8,997 nt of DNA from Acidobacteriota bacterium. GTDB lineage: Bacteria; Acidobacteriota; Terriglobia; Terriglobales; Acidobacteriaceae. Position 1 is the first letter of the stretch; each line of letters starts with the position of its first letter. The notes under the pieces are model-generated. The model was not told the DNA's origin. It made no database searches and saw only the letters and a program-made list of their open reading frames with translations. Shown piece after piece: positions 1 through 5,458 of this stretch. A program made the position numbers and the translations under genes. The stretch is taken from NCBI GenBank assembly GCA_021805265.1, contig JAJZFR010000383.1, forward strand, positions 2,342-11,338, read 5' to 3'.

Positions 1-1055
1 CGGGCGATGAGGCGGAGGGCGCGGGTGAGTTCGCGGCGGCTTTTGAAGCGGCGCGCCTGGCGGATGAGATCGTCGGCGGCGAAGGGCGGCATGCGGAATC
101 CCTGCCAGAGTGCCTGCCAGATGGCGCGTGAGTCGCGAACATTCTTTTCGAGGATGACCATCATCTGGCGGAAGGTTTTGGCGAGCATGTAGAGGTGGCC
201 GATGGCGGCGTCCTCGCCTGCGTCGGAGCTGTTGAGCAGGCCGTGAAGCAGGGCCAGCGCGCGGGCGCGGTCGCGGGAGCTGATGGCGTCGGTGAGTTCG
301 TAAAGGGAGCGCTGTTTGGCGCTGAGGACCATGGTTTCGATGTCGCCGAGGGTGATGCGTCCGCGTCCGAGGGTGTAGAGGAGGAGTTTTTCGAGTTCGG
401 AGGCGATGAGCATCATGTCTGCGCCGAGGGAGTCGACGAGTTCTCGTGCGGCGTCGGGATCGAGGCGTGTCTGCTGCTGCTGGGCGGTGGCGACGACCCA
501 GCGCATGGCGTCGGTATCTTCGACGCGGGCCAGCTCGATGATGGGGCAGAGGTCGCCGAGGGTTTCGCGCAGGCGTTCGTAGCGATTCTTGTCGTCCATC
601 TCCATGCGGCGGAGATCGGATGGAATGGTGAAGTGGTCTGCGAGGAGCAGGACGAGTGCCTGGGGGTTGGGCGCGCGGAAGTAGCGGTCGATTTCGGCGA
701 ACTCTTCCTTTTTGGCGCCGCGGGTGTAGAGCTGCTTGAGATTGCGCACGAGGATGACCTGAAACGGGGCCATGAGCGACGGGGTTCTCGCGCGGTCGAG
801 GGCATCGAAGATGGAAGTGTCTGCGAGGTCGATCTCGGAGAGGCAGAAATCGCGCATGTCCGAGGGTACGAAGGCATCGAGGACGGCGCGGCGACAGCGT
901 TCGTGGAGGAAGATGTCGTCACCGGCGAGGACGTAGCCTGGCTTGAGCGCGCCGGGTGCTGGAACGCCGTAGGCTGCGGACGCTTTGGCGGCGGTGATCT
1001 CGGCGACGAAGCGATCTGCAGCGGCAAAGCCGATTCCCTGGCGTTGAGCGGTCAA
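1..1055 (-). CDS. holA: DNA polymerase III delta subunit (clamp loader), C-terminus cut by window edge
   Basis: The delta subunit of the DNA polymerase III clamp-loader complex opens the beta sliding clamp so it can be placed on primed DNA. Translating the minus strand from 1055 gives 351 open codons up to the left edge, close to the usual family length (about 330-350 aa), so only the last few residues are missing. Near residue 40 it reads GYVLAGDDIFLHERCRRAVL, the typical degenerate P-loop start of the delta ATPase-like domain. Further on come VILVRNLKQLY, the DDKNRYERLRETL stretch, a lid-like segment (LVDSLGADMMLIASELEKLL) and the helical C-terminal domain (SLYELTDAISSRDRARALAL, LYMLAKTFRQMMVILE). 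The start is uncertain. In frame only TTG 1055 and ATG 1226 are possible; the 57 extra residues from 1226 look like low-complexity sequence unlike the family, and that ATG abuts the divergent promoter, so TTG is preferred. Codons mostly end in C. Confidence 0.9.
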   Translation of the reverse strand, partial: MTAQRQGIGFAAADRFVAEITAAKASAAYGVPAPGALKPGYVLAGDDIFLHERCRRAVLDAFVPSDMRDFCLSEIDLADTSIFDALDRARTPSLMAPFQVILVRNLKQLYTRGAKKEEFAEIDRYFRAPNPQALVLLLADHFTIPSDLRRMEMDDKNRYERLRETLGDLCPIIELARVEDTDAMRWVVATAQQQQTRLDPDAARELVDSLGADMMLIASELEKLLLYTLGRGRITLGDIETMVLSAKQRSLYELTDAISSRDRARALALLHGLLNSSDAGEDAAIGHLYMLAKTFRQMMVILEKNVRDSRAIWQALWQGFRMPPFAADDLIRQARRFKSRRELTRALRLIA

Positions 1056-1114
1056 GAGGGCAACCCCGGCAGGAGCCTGCTCATGGCACCGACCACGCTG
1101 TCGAAAAAGTTCAT
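1052..1114 (-). CDS. Possible 20-aa leader peptide ORF overlapping the holA start
   Basis: A short minus-strand ORF encodes MNFFDSVVGAMSRLLPGLPS and stops with TGA at 1054-1052. The stop overlaps the proposed TTG start of holA as TTGA, the arrangement seen in translationally coupled genes. No good Shine-Dalgarno precedes its ATG (upstream bases are cctgtagacg). It may be a coupling leader for holA or mere chance; no homology is recognised. It matters mainly because it offers a way for a weakly preceded TTG start to be used. Confidence 0.15.
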   Translation of the reverse strand: MNFFDSVVGAMSRLLPGLPS

Positions 1115-1216
1115 CGTCTACAGGATAGTCGTGGGCGGGGCTGGGTGGTCGGTGGAAATGTGGATCGCTGGTCCCGGATGCATCCGGATGAGCACTGGAT
1201 GCGCGCTCTGAGCCTG

Positions 1217-1222
1217 TATTAT
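1217..1222. promoter_or_regulatory. Candidate divergent -10 core between holA and yyaL
   Basis: An A/T island in otherwise GC-rich DNA reads TATTAT on the plus strand and ATAATA (within GGATAATACA) on the minus strand, so it could serve as -10 element in either direction. On the plus strand it would give a leader of about 30 nt ending in a strong ribosome site for the 1259 gene. On the minus strand transcription would begin downstream of ATG 1226, which would exclude that codon as the holA start. No good -35 hexamer is visible (ACTGGA on the plus strand is poor), so this is only a candidate. Confidence 0.3.
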
Positions 1223-1245
1223 CCATGCAGGCGTTGAAGACAGCC

Positions 1246-1251
1246 AGGGGG
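1246..1251 (+). promoter_or_regulatory. Shine-Dalgarno that fixes a TTG start for the yyaL gene
   Basis: AGGGGG lies 7 nt before TTG 1259. An in-frame TGA at 1235-1237 closes the frame upstream and there is no other initiator between, so the TTG is the start. The resulting N-terminus (MPVNLLDQAASSYL) aligns with the beginning expected of the family. Confidence 0.7.
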
Positions 1252-1258
1252 TTCCGCA

Positions 1259-3376
1259 TTGCCAGTCAATCTGCTCGATCAGGCCGCTTCGTCGTATCTT
1301 CGCTCGGCGCGTCACCAGCCGGTTCTCTGGCATGCGTGGGGCGAGGAGGCGTTTGCCCGCGCCCGCGCGGAGGACAAGCCGATCCTGCTGGATATAGGCG
1401 CGGTGTGGTGCCACTGGTGCCACGTGATGGACCGGGAATCCTATGAGAACGCGGAGATAGCGGCGGTTCTCAATGAACATTTTGTAGCGATCAAGGTAGA
1501 CCGCGACGAGCGGCCGGATGTGGATGCGCGGTATCAGTCTGCGGTGTCCGCGATCAGCGGACAGGGCGGTTGGCCGCTGACGGCGTTTCTGACTTCCGAC
1601 GGCAAGCCGTTTTTTGGCGGGACGTACTTTCCGGCGGAGGATCGATACGGAAGGCCAGGTTTCAGGCATGTGCTGCTGACCATGGCCGACGTGTGGCGTG
1701 ACCGGCGGGAGGAAGCGCTTGAATCGGCCTCGAGCGTGATGGCGGCGGTGGAACAGAACGAGAGTTTTTCCGGACGCGGCAGCGAGCTGGATCTCGGGCT
1801 GGTGGAGAAGGTCTACGCGTCGATCCTGAAACAGTACGATGCGCGGCACGGCGGGTTTGGTTCGCAGCCCAAGTTTCCTCATCCTGCGGCGATTGACCTG
1901 CTGCTGGAGGTGGCCACGCGCACCAGGAACGAAGAGGCGCGACATGCGGCTTCGCATACGCTTCGGCAGATGAGCCGCGGCGGGGTGTATGACCAGCTTG
2001 CGGGTGGATTTCATCGCTACTCGGTCGACGAGCGCTGGGTGGTGCCTCACTTTGAAAAGATGCTCTACGACAACACGGAGCTGCTGCGGTGTTATGTCCA
2101 CGCGTATCAGAGCTTTGTGGAGCCGGAGTTTGCCGAGGTCGCGAGGGAGATTGTTCACTGGCTGGATACGACCATGACAGATCGCGAGCGTGGCGGGTTC
2201 TATGGGTCGCAGGACGCGGACATCAGCCTGGACGACGACGGGGATTATTTCACGTGGACGAAGGCCGAAGCGCAGGCGGTGTTGACGGCGGAAGAGTTCG
2301 CGGTGGCGGGCCGTTACTGGGATATTGGCAACGTAGGGGACATGCACCATAATCCCCACAAGAATGTGCTGCATGTTCGCTTCAGCATTGAGGATGTAGC
2401 GCGCGAGGCTGGCGTGAGCGTGGAAACGACGCGGGAACGGCTGAAAGCTGCGCGGGACAAGATGCTGGCCGCGCGGCTGATGCGCCCGGCTCCGTTCATT
2501 GATCGGACGCTCTACACGGGCTGGAACGCGATGGCGGTGGCGGCCTATCTGGAGGCTGCCCGGGTGCTGCGGCTGAAGGAGGCGTGGGAGTTTGCGCTGA
2601 AGTCGCTGGACCGGCTGCTGGTGCAGGCGTGGGATGGTGGGTCGGAGCTGGCGCACGTAATCGCGTATCCGGATGACTTTGCCGCGACGGAGCGGGTTGG
2701 AGGCAATCTGGATGACTATGCCTTCACGGTGAATGCATGTGTGGACGCGTGGCTGGGGACGGGGGCAATCGAGTATTACCACTCGGCAATGAAGCTGGCG
2801 ACGGCGATGATCGACCGCTTCTATGACCGGACTGCGGGGGTGTTTCTGGACCTTCCGACGGGCGGCGAGACGCGGGAAAAACTGGGAGCCCTGGTGGCTC
2901 GTCGGCGACCGCTGCAGGATGCGCCAACACCAGCGGGAAACCCGGTGGCGGCGGCGGCGCTGCTGCGGCTGGAATCCCTGAGCGGGCGACGGGAGTTTCG
3001 CGAGATCGCCGAAGATGTTCTGGGCGCGTTTGCGGGCATTGTGGAGCACTTTGGGTTGTATGTGGGCACGTATGCGCTGGCGCTGAATCGGCTGCTGCTC
3101 GATCCCGTGCAAGTCGTGGTGGTGGGTTCCGGGCCGGAAGCCACCAAGCTCGAGGCCCTCGCCACGGCGCGCTACGCGGTCAACAAGACGGTGATCAAGC
3201 TGCAATCGCGGCAGCTTATCTCAGAGACTCTGCCGGAGGCGCTGGCGGAGACGCTGACGCAGATCACGATGCAGAAGGACACGGAAGCCTGGGCCCTGGT
3301 GTGTCGCGGACGGACGTGCATGCCGCCGATCAGCAGTTCGGATATGCTGCTGGATGCGCTGGAGATGGCGGTCTAG
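1259..3376 (+). CDS. yyaL: YyaL/DUF255 thioredoxin-domain protein (spermatogenesis-associated protein 20 family)
   Basis: A 705-aa protein of the YyaL/SSP411 family, full length for the family. Residues 1-165 are the DUF255 thioredoxin-like domain: WGEEAFARARAEDKPILL, the active-site-like CHWC at 51-54 followed by HVM, then KVDRDERPDVD (79-89), GGWPL (103-107) and FFGGTYFP (118-125). Residues from about 180 form an alpha/alpha-barrel of the six-hairpin glycosidase type, with GGFGSQPKFPHP (198-209), GGVYDQLAGGFHRYS (241-255), VVPHFEKMLYDN (261-272) and SQDAD (317-321). The C-terminus carries the family Cys pair VCRGRTC (681-687). There is no signal peptide, so it should be cytosolic. The family has been linked to redox or sugar handling, but its reaction is not established; I assign no substrate. 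Initiation is at TTG with a strong ribosome site. Codons end mainly in G, the reverse of holA. It stands alone, divergent from holA. Confidence 0.92.
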   Translation: MPVNLLDQAASSYLRSARHQPVLWHAWGEEAFARARAEDKPILLDIGAVWCHWCHVMDRESYENAEIAAVLNEHFVAIKVDRDERPDVDARYQSAVSAISGQGGWPLTAFLTSDGKPFFGGTYFPAEDRYGRPGFRHVLLTMADVWRDRREEALESASSVMAAVEQNESFSGRGSELDLGLVEKVYASILKQYDARHGGFGSQPKFPHPAAIDLLLEVATRTRNEEARHAASHTLRQMSRGGVYDQLAGGFHRYSVDERWVVPHFEKMLYDNTELLRCYVHAYQSFVEPEFAEVAREIVHWLDTTMTDRERGGFYGSQDADISLDDDGDYFTWTKAEAQAVLTAEEFAVAGRYWDIGNVGDMHHNPHKNVLHVRFSIEDVAREAGVSVETTRERLKAARDKMLAARLMRPAPFIDRTLYTGWNAMAVAAYLEAARVLRLKEAWEFALKSLDRLLVQAWDGGSELAHVIAYPDDFAATERVGGNLDDYAFTVNACVDAWLGTGAIEYYHSAMKLATAMIDRFYDRTAGVFLDLPTGGETREKLGALVARRRPLQDAPTPAGNPVAAAALLRLESLSGRREFREIAEDVLGAFAGIVEHFGLYVGTYALALNRLLLDPVQVVVVGSGPEATKLEALATARYAVNKTVIKLQSRQLISETLPEALAETLTQITMQKDTEAWALVCRGRTCMPPISSSDMLLDALEMAV

Positions 3377-3488
3377 AAGCAGTTTCAGAGTTACTGTGCC
3401 CGAGCCAAAATTGCGAGGTGCAGCTTTTCTTGAGGAAAAGCTGCGCGAATATCCACTCCCGCTGGGTATACCTACTGTGAAACTGCTT
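3377..3488. repeat. 112-bp module bounded by perfect 11-bp inverted repeats, with a hairpin inside
   Basis: AAGCAGTTTCA at 3377-3387, beginning directly after the yyaL stop codon, is repeated exactly in reverse complement as TGAAACTGCTT at 3478-3488. The perfect hairpin at 3420-3444 lies between the arms. TA dinucleotides lie just outside (3374-3375 and 3489-3490), one base off the left arm. The layout resembles a small non-autonomous palindromic element or a long-range RNA stem closing an inner hairpin. No coding capacity is seen. Which of these it is cannot be told from one copy. Confidence 0.6.
3420..3444. terminator. Perfect 10-bp hairpin, probable 3'-end structure of yyaL
   Basis: GCAGCTTTTC, a 5-nt loop (TTGAG) and GAAAAGCTGC pair perfectly; a G-T and a G-C pair (3419/3445 and 3418/3446) can lengthen the stem to 12 bp. 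It lies 43 bp after the yyaL stop and between two convergent genes. No T-run follows on the plus strand; on the minus strand only ATTTTG follows, 8 nt away. It may therefore be a factor-dependent terminator, an mRNA 3'-end stabiliser, or the core of the surrounding inverted repeat. Confidence 0.5.
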
Positions 3489-3693
3489 TAAGGCATTTTC
3501 ATATCCATTGCCGTTCCGCGCGCAGAGAAGTTATCCCAGGTCTGAAAATCCGGGGGACCAGGCGCACCTGAACCTGTGGCGCTCACCCTGGCCCCAGACT
3601 TCCTCTCATGGTTACAGCAGAGCCACAGCAGGAGAAATCTTCACATCAACGTGGCCTGGTCCTTAGTTTCCGGACAGGCGCCTGGACAGGTTC
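3489..3693. other. Intergenic stretch between convergent genes
   Basis: No gene is supported in this stretch. The only frames are short shadows without ribosome sites or recognisable composition. It is the 3' flank of the minus-strand gene that ends at 3694. An imperfect dyad (GGCCTGGTCC near 3653 against GGACAGGCGCC near 3672, with a one-base bulge) might act as a weak terminator for that gene, but it has no T-tract. Confidence 0.5.
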
Positions 3694-3702
3694 TTAGACA
3701 GG
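3672..3702. repeat. Three GACAGG copies at 12-bp period across a stop codon
   Basis: GGACAGG, GGACAGG and AGACAGG start at 3672, 3684 and 3696, exactly 12 bp apart. On the minus strand the unit is CCTGTC, giving Pro-Val every four codons. The TAA stop of the minus-strand gene (3696-3694) sits inside the array, after the first Pro-Val; past it the frame reads EPVQAPVR and stays open for about 20 codons. Confidence 0.55.
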
Positions 3703-4677
3703 CTGGGGGTAATGCTCATCCTCATCGTCCACTCCGTAACGACGGAGAAGATTGGGAAGGCTCTGGGAAAATGCCGAGCGCGGCATGACCGTGTCACAGC
3801 CCGCCTCGATCGCCTTCATCTTCAGGTCGCCCTGAAGGTGGGAGAGAAAGCCGATGATCGACACCGACTTTTTCAGCTTGGTCTTGAGCTTGGGGATGAC
3901 AGTCAGCGGCTTGACGGCGGCGTTGTTCAGGTCGAAGACCAGCAGGGAAGGGCGCTCGGATTCCGCAGTCTCCGCGATGCGCGTCAACTCCTCTTTTTCA
4001 CCCTTGACAAACTCGACCTTGACGCCCAGCTTGCGGCTTACCTCCTGAATCTTGGCCAGGAAGAAGAGGTCTTCGAGAAAGAAGAAAATGCGCGTGGGTG
4101 CGTTCTCAGCGATAGCCGGCGCAGCCTGTCCACGCACCGGTGCTTCGTTGTAGTAGCCAGCTCCGTTGCTTGTGTAGGGAATCGTCGATGGCGGGCCGTC
4201 GGCAACATTGCCGTTGACCGCGCGATAGCTGTGGTCCATGGGACCGACAAACTGGCGCGGCCCTTTCTGCTTGCCATACTTTCTTTTGCCCTGGCTGCCG
4301 TAGCCATTCGAGCCATGGATGCTGTTGCCTGGCTGGGGCTGGAATTCCTGCTGCTGCTGCGGTTTCGAGCGCTTCTTTTTCCGTCCGCTCCGCTGCTGCT
4401 GTCCGCCGCCCAGGCGCTGCTGGGGAGCGGCCTGTGGGAGCGCCTGGGCATTGGATTGACCATTGGATTGACCATTGGGTTGACCATTGGCTTGGGCGGC
4501 GGGTTGACCAGTCGGTTGAGCCGTGGTCGCCGCCTGGGGTGCGGCGTTCAGCCCAGCCTGGCTCGATTTGTTTTTGCGGCGGCGACGCCTGCGGCGGTGC
4601 CCCTGAGACTGCCCCGGTGAAAGCTCTGCGGGGGATGGCCCTGCCTCTGTGGAGGGCTGAGTCGGTTCTGTTGTCAT
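3694..4677 (-). CDS. Unrecognised protein: disordered basic/Gln-rich arm plus degenerate receiver-like domain
   Basis: I do not recognise this 327-aa protein as a named family. Residues 1-190 look disordered: an acidic/Pro-Ser start, an Arg/Lys run at 28-37 (RRRRRRRKNK), NGQ repeats at 64-76, a second basic patch (RKKKRSK, 99-105), poly-Gln 107-110, a Gly/Asn/Ser stretch, and a third basic patch (KRKYGKQKG, 131-139). Residues 196-315 look like a CheY-type alpha/beta domain: RIFFFLEDLFFL with an acidic E202-D203 pair, LLVFDLNN with D249 where a receiver carries its phospho-acceptor Asp, IIGFLSH with S279 at the Thr/Ser position, and GCDTVMP, where the usual Lys before Pro is Met298. That loss suggests altered or absent phosphotransfer. 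There is no signal peptide or membrane segment. The ATG has AGGAAG 7 nt upstream. Arg runs with Gly/Gln-rich arms suggest nucleic-acid binding; this is inference. The gene stands alone. Confidence 0.8.
   Translation of the reverse strand: MTTEPTQPSTEAGPSPAELSPGQSQGHRRRRRRRKNKSSQAGLNAAPQAATTAQPTGQPAAQANGQPNGQSNGQSNAQALPQAAPQQRLGGGQQQRSGRKKKRSKPQQQQEFQPQPGNSIHGSNGYGSQGKRKYGKQKGPRQFVGPMDHSYRAVNGNVADGPPSTIPYTSNGAGYYNEAPVRGQAAPAIAENAPTRIFFFLEDLFFLAKIQEVSRKLGVKVEFVKGEKEELTRIAETAESERPSLLVFDLNNAAVKPLTVIPKLKTKLKKSVSIIGFLSHLQGDLKMKAIEAGCDTVMPRSAFSQSLPNLLRRYGVDDEDEHYPQPV
4449..4496. repeat. 12-bp coding tandem repeat (Gly-Gln-Ser/Pro-Asn)
   Basis: CATTGGATTGAC occurs twice exactly, then as CATTGGGTTGAC and CATTGGCTTGGG; more diverged units (CGGCGGGTTGAC, CAGTCGGTTGAG) continue to 4520. 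Read on the minus strand it encodes the NGQ repeats of the disordered arm, about residues 60-76. The unit is in frame, so copy-number changes would alter arm length without frameshift. Confidence 0.85.
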
Positions 4678-4684
4678 GCATCCA

Positions 4685-4690
4685 CTTCCT
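4685..4690 (-). promoter_or_regulatory. Shine-Dalgarno of the disordered-arm gene
   Basis: AGGAAG on the minus strand lies 7 nt before the ATG at 4677-4675. It supports this start over the out-of-frame ATG 4 bp upstream. TAAATT about 20 bp further upstream could be a -10 element, but no matching -35 is visible. Confidence 0.6.
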
Positions 4691-4849
4691 GGTGCTTTTT
4701 CAATTTACTCGATGCAGCCTTGCTTTGCTCAGGCGCTGCGTTCCTGACTTGCTGCGCTCTCGAAAGTTCTCTGGCCGGCAGGCTCCAACACCGGCAATCG
4801 TCTTTTCAGTTCGTCCGAGAGTACAGAACATTCGTTCGCTTCATTCAGC

Positions 4850-4875
4850 AAGACATCCGGACATCTCGATGTCTT
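4850..4875. repeat. 8-bp inverted repeat, operator-like
   Basis: AAGACATC (4850-4857) and GATGTCTT (4868-4875) pair perfectly around 10 nt that contain a second GACATC (4860-4865), which could pair with GATGTC instead. The direct and inverted copies of GACATC suit either a protein-binding site or a switching hairpin. It lies about 175 bp upstream of the disordered-arm gene. Confidence 0.35.
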
Positions 4876-4914
4876 CAAGCTGGAGGCCAGAGTCATGCGT
4901 TTCAGTGGGAGTGT

Positions 4915-4948
4915 CCATTTCGCCGGGTCAACCATTTCGTCTGGTCAA
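4915..4948. repeat. Two adjacent 17-bp direct repeats
   Basis: CCATTTCGCCGGGTCAA is followed immediately by CCATTTCGTCTGGTCAA, differing at 2 of 17 positions. Tandem direct repeats of this size in a promoter-side region can be binding sites for a regulator; a simple duplication is equally possible. Confidence 0.6.
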
Positions 4949-5104
4949 CGTTTGATCGGCTGAAAAACAATTCCCCGAAATCGCACCCTGAACCTGTTTG
5001 CTTCATCCCGGTTGCTTGATCCTGTATGGATAAATCCAGCCAACTCGATGAACCGGATCCATCAGAATCCATCCTTCGTTTTCTTCCCTTGAGCGGATAC
5101 GAAC

Positions 5105-5129
5105 CCGTGCCGGTCACGCTGGGGCACGG
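5105..5129. repeat. 7-bp inverted repeat (hairpin)
   Basis: CCGTGCC and GGCACGG pair perfectly across 11 nt. No T-run follows on either strand, so it is not a typical terminator. On the minus strand it is followed by GGTTCGTATCC, which superficially resembles a tRNA T-arm, but no cloverleaf can be built. Confidence 0.35.
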
Positions 5130-5286
5130 TATGTACCTCTGAAATGTCAAACCGGAACAGGACTGGCCGCTTTCGCGCGACGAGTGTCAGGATTCTCCGG
5201 GAAAACCATTTCCGCTGTACCCGCCGGGGCCGACACTCCATGCCTGGAGACGTCGCACTTCCCAATCGCATCCTTTCGACCACTCC

Positions 5287-5331
5287 GGATTCCCCGGATT
5301 CCGTTGATTCCCTGGATTCCCCAGATTCCTT
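5287..5331. repeat. Five tandem copies of a 9-bp unit (GGATTCCCC type)
   Basis: The units are GGATTCCCC, GGATTCCGT, TGATTCCCT, GGATTCCCC and AGATTCCTT. All share GATTCC in phase, and units 1 and 4 are identical. The array lies in non-coding DNA about 130 bp beyond the 3' end of the permease gene. Its 9-bp period keeps every frame open, which explains the repetitive open frames through it on both strands. It is a minisatellite likely to vary in copy number. Confidence 0.8.
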
Positions 5332-5458
5332 TGAGGAAAACAACTCCGGGAAACAAGTTGGTCGAAACATTGCGCGGCTGGCAACTCTGATACTACAGGG
5401 AACCGGTCAGACTGACAACTGTCAACTGTGCCCGTTGCCCGAGGGGGTTCCGGAAGGA

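Larger units (their letters stand above)
4691..5458. other. Long intergenic region without a convincing gene
   Basis: About 770 bp separate the disordered-arm gene from the permease 3' end, both on the minus strand. The open frames here, up to about 110 codons, carry no recognisable motif, no consistent codon preference and no good ribosome sites. It is less G/C-biased than the genes. It contains several short repeats and dyads listed separately (4850-4875, 4915-4948, 5105-5129, 5287-5331). It must hold the promoter of the gene at 4677 and possibly an undetected small RNA or decayed gene; I see no clear terminator behind the permease. Confidence 0.5.

Noticed and set aside
195..1211. A 338-codon plus-strand frame across holA
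   Set aside because: It is the antisense shadow of holA, whose minus-strand translation carries clear delta-subunit motifs; the shadow is Glu/Gly/Val-rich without domains.
1118..3205. A 695-codon open frame on the minus strand opposite yyaL
   Set aside because: It lies wholly antisense to a well-matched family protein, is rich in Arg/His/Pro as expected from reading G-ending codons backwards, and shows no known domain. The strong G/C bias at third positions removes antisense stops.
5070..5130. tRNA on the minus strand suggested by GGTTCGTATCC
   Set aside because: The flanking bases do not pair as a T-arm and there is no D-arm, anticodon arm or acceptor stem at the right distances.
4902..5150. 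An 82-codon minus-strand ORF in the intergenic region
   Set aside because: It has no recognisable motif, overlaps the 17-bp direct repeats and the 5105-5129 dyad, and lacks a convincing ribosome site.
5062..5370. Repetitive Glu-Ser-Gly peptide frame through the 9-bp array
   Set aside because: A 9-bp repeat keeps every frame open and periodic; similar repeat peptides appear in the other frames too, so this one is not evidence of a gene.
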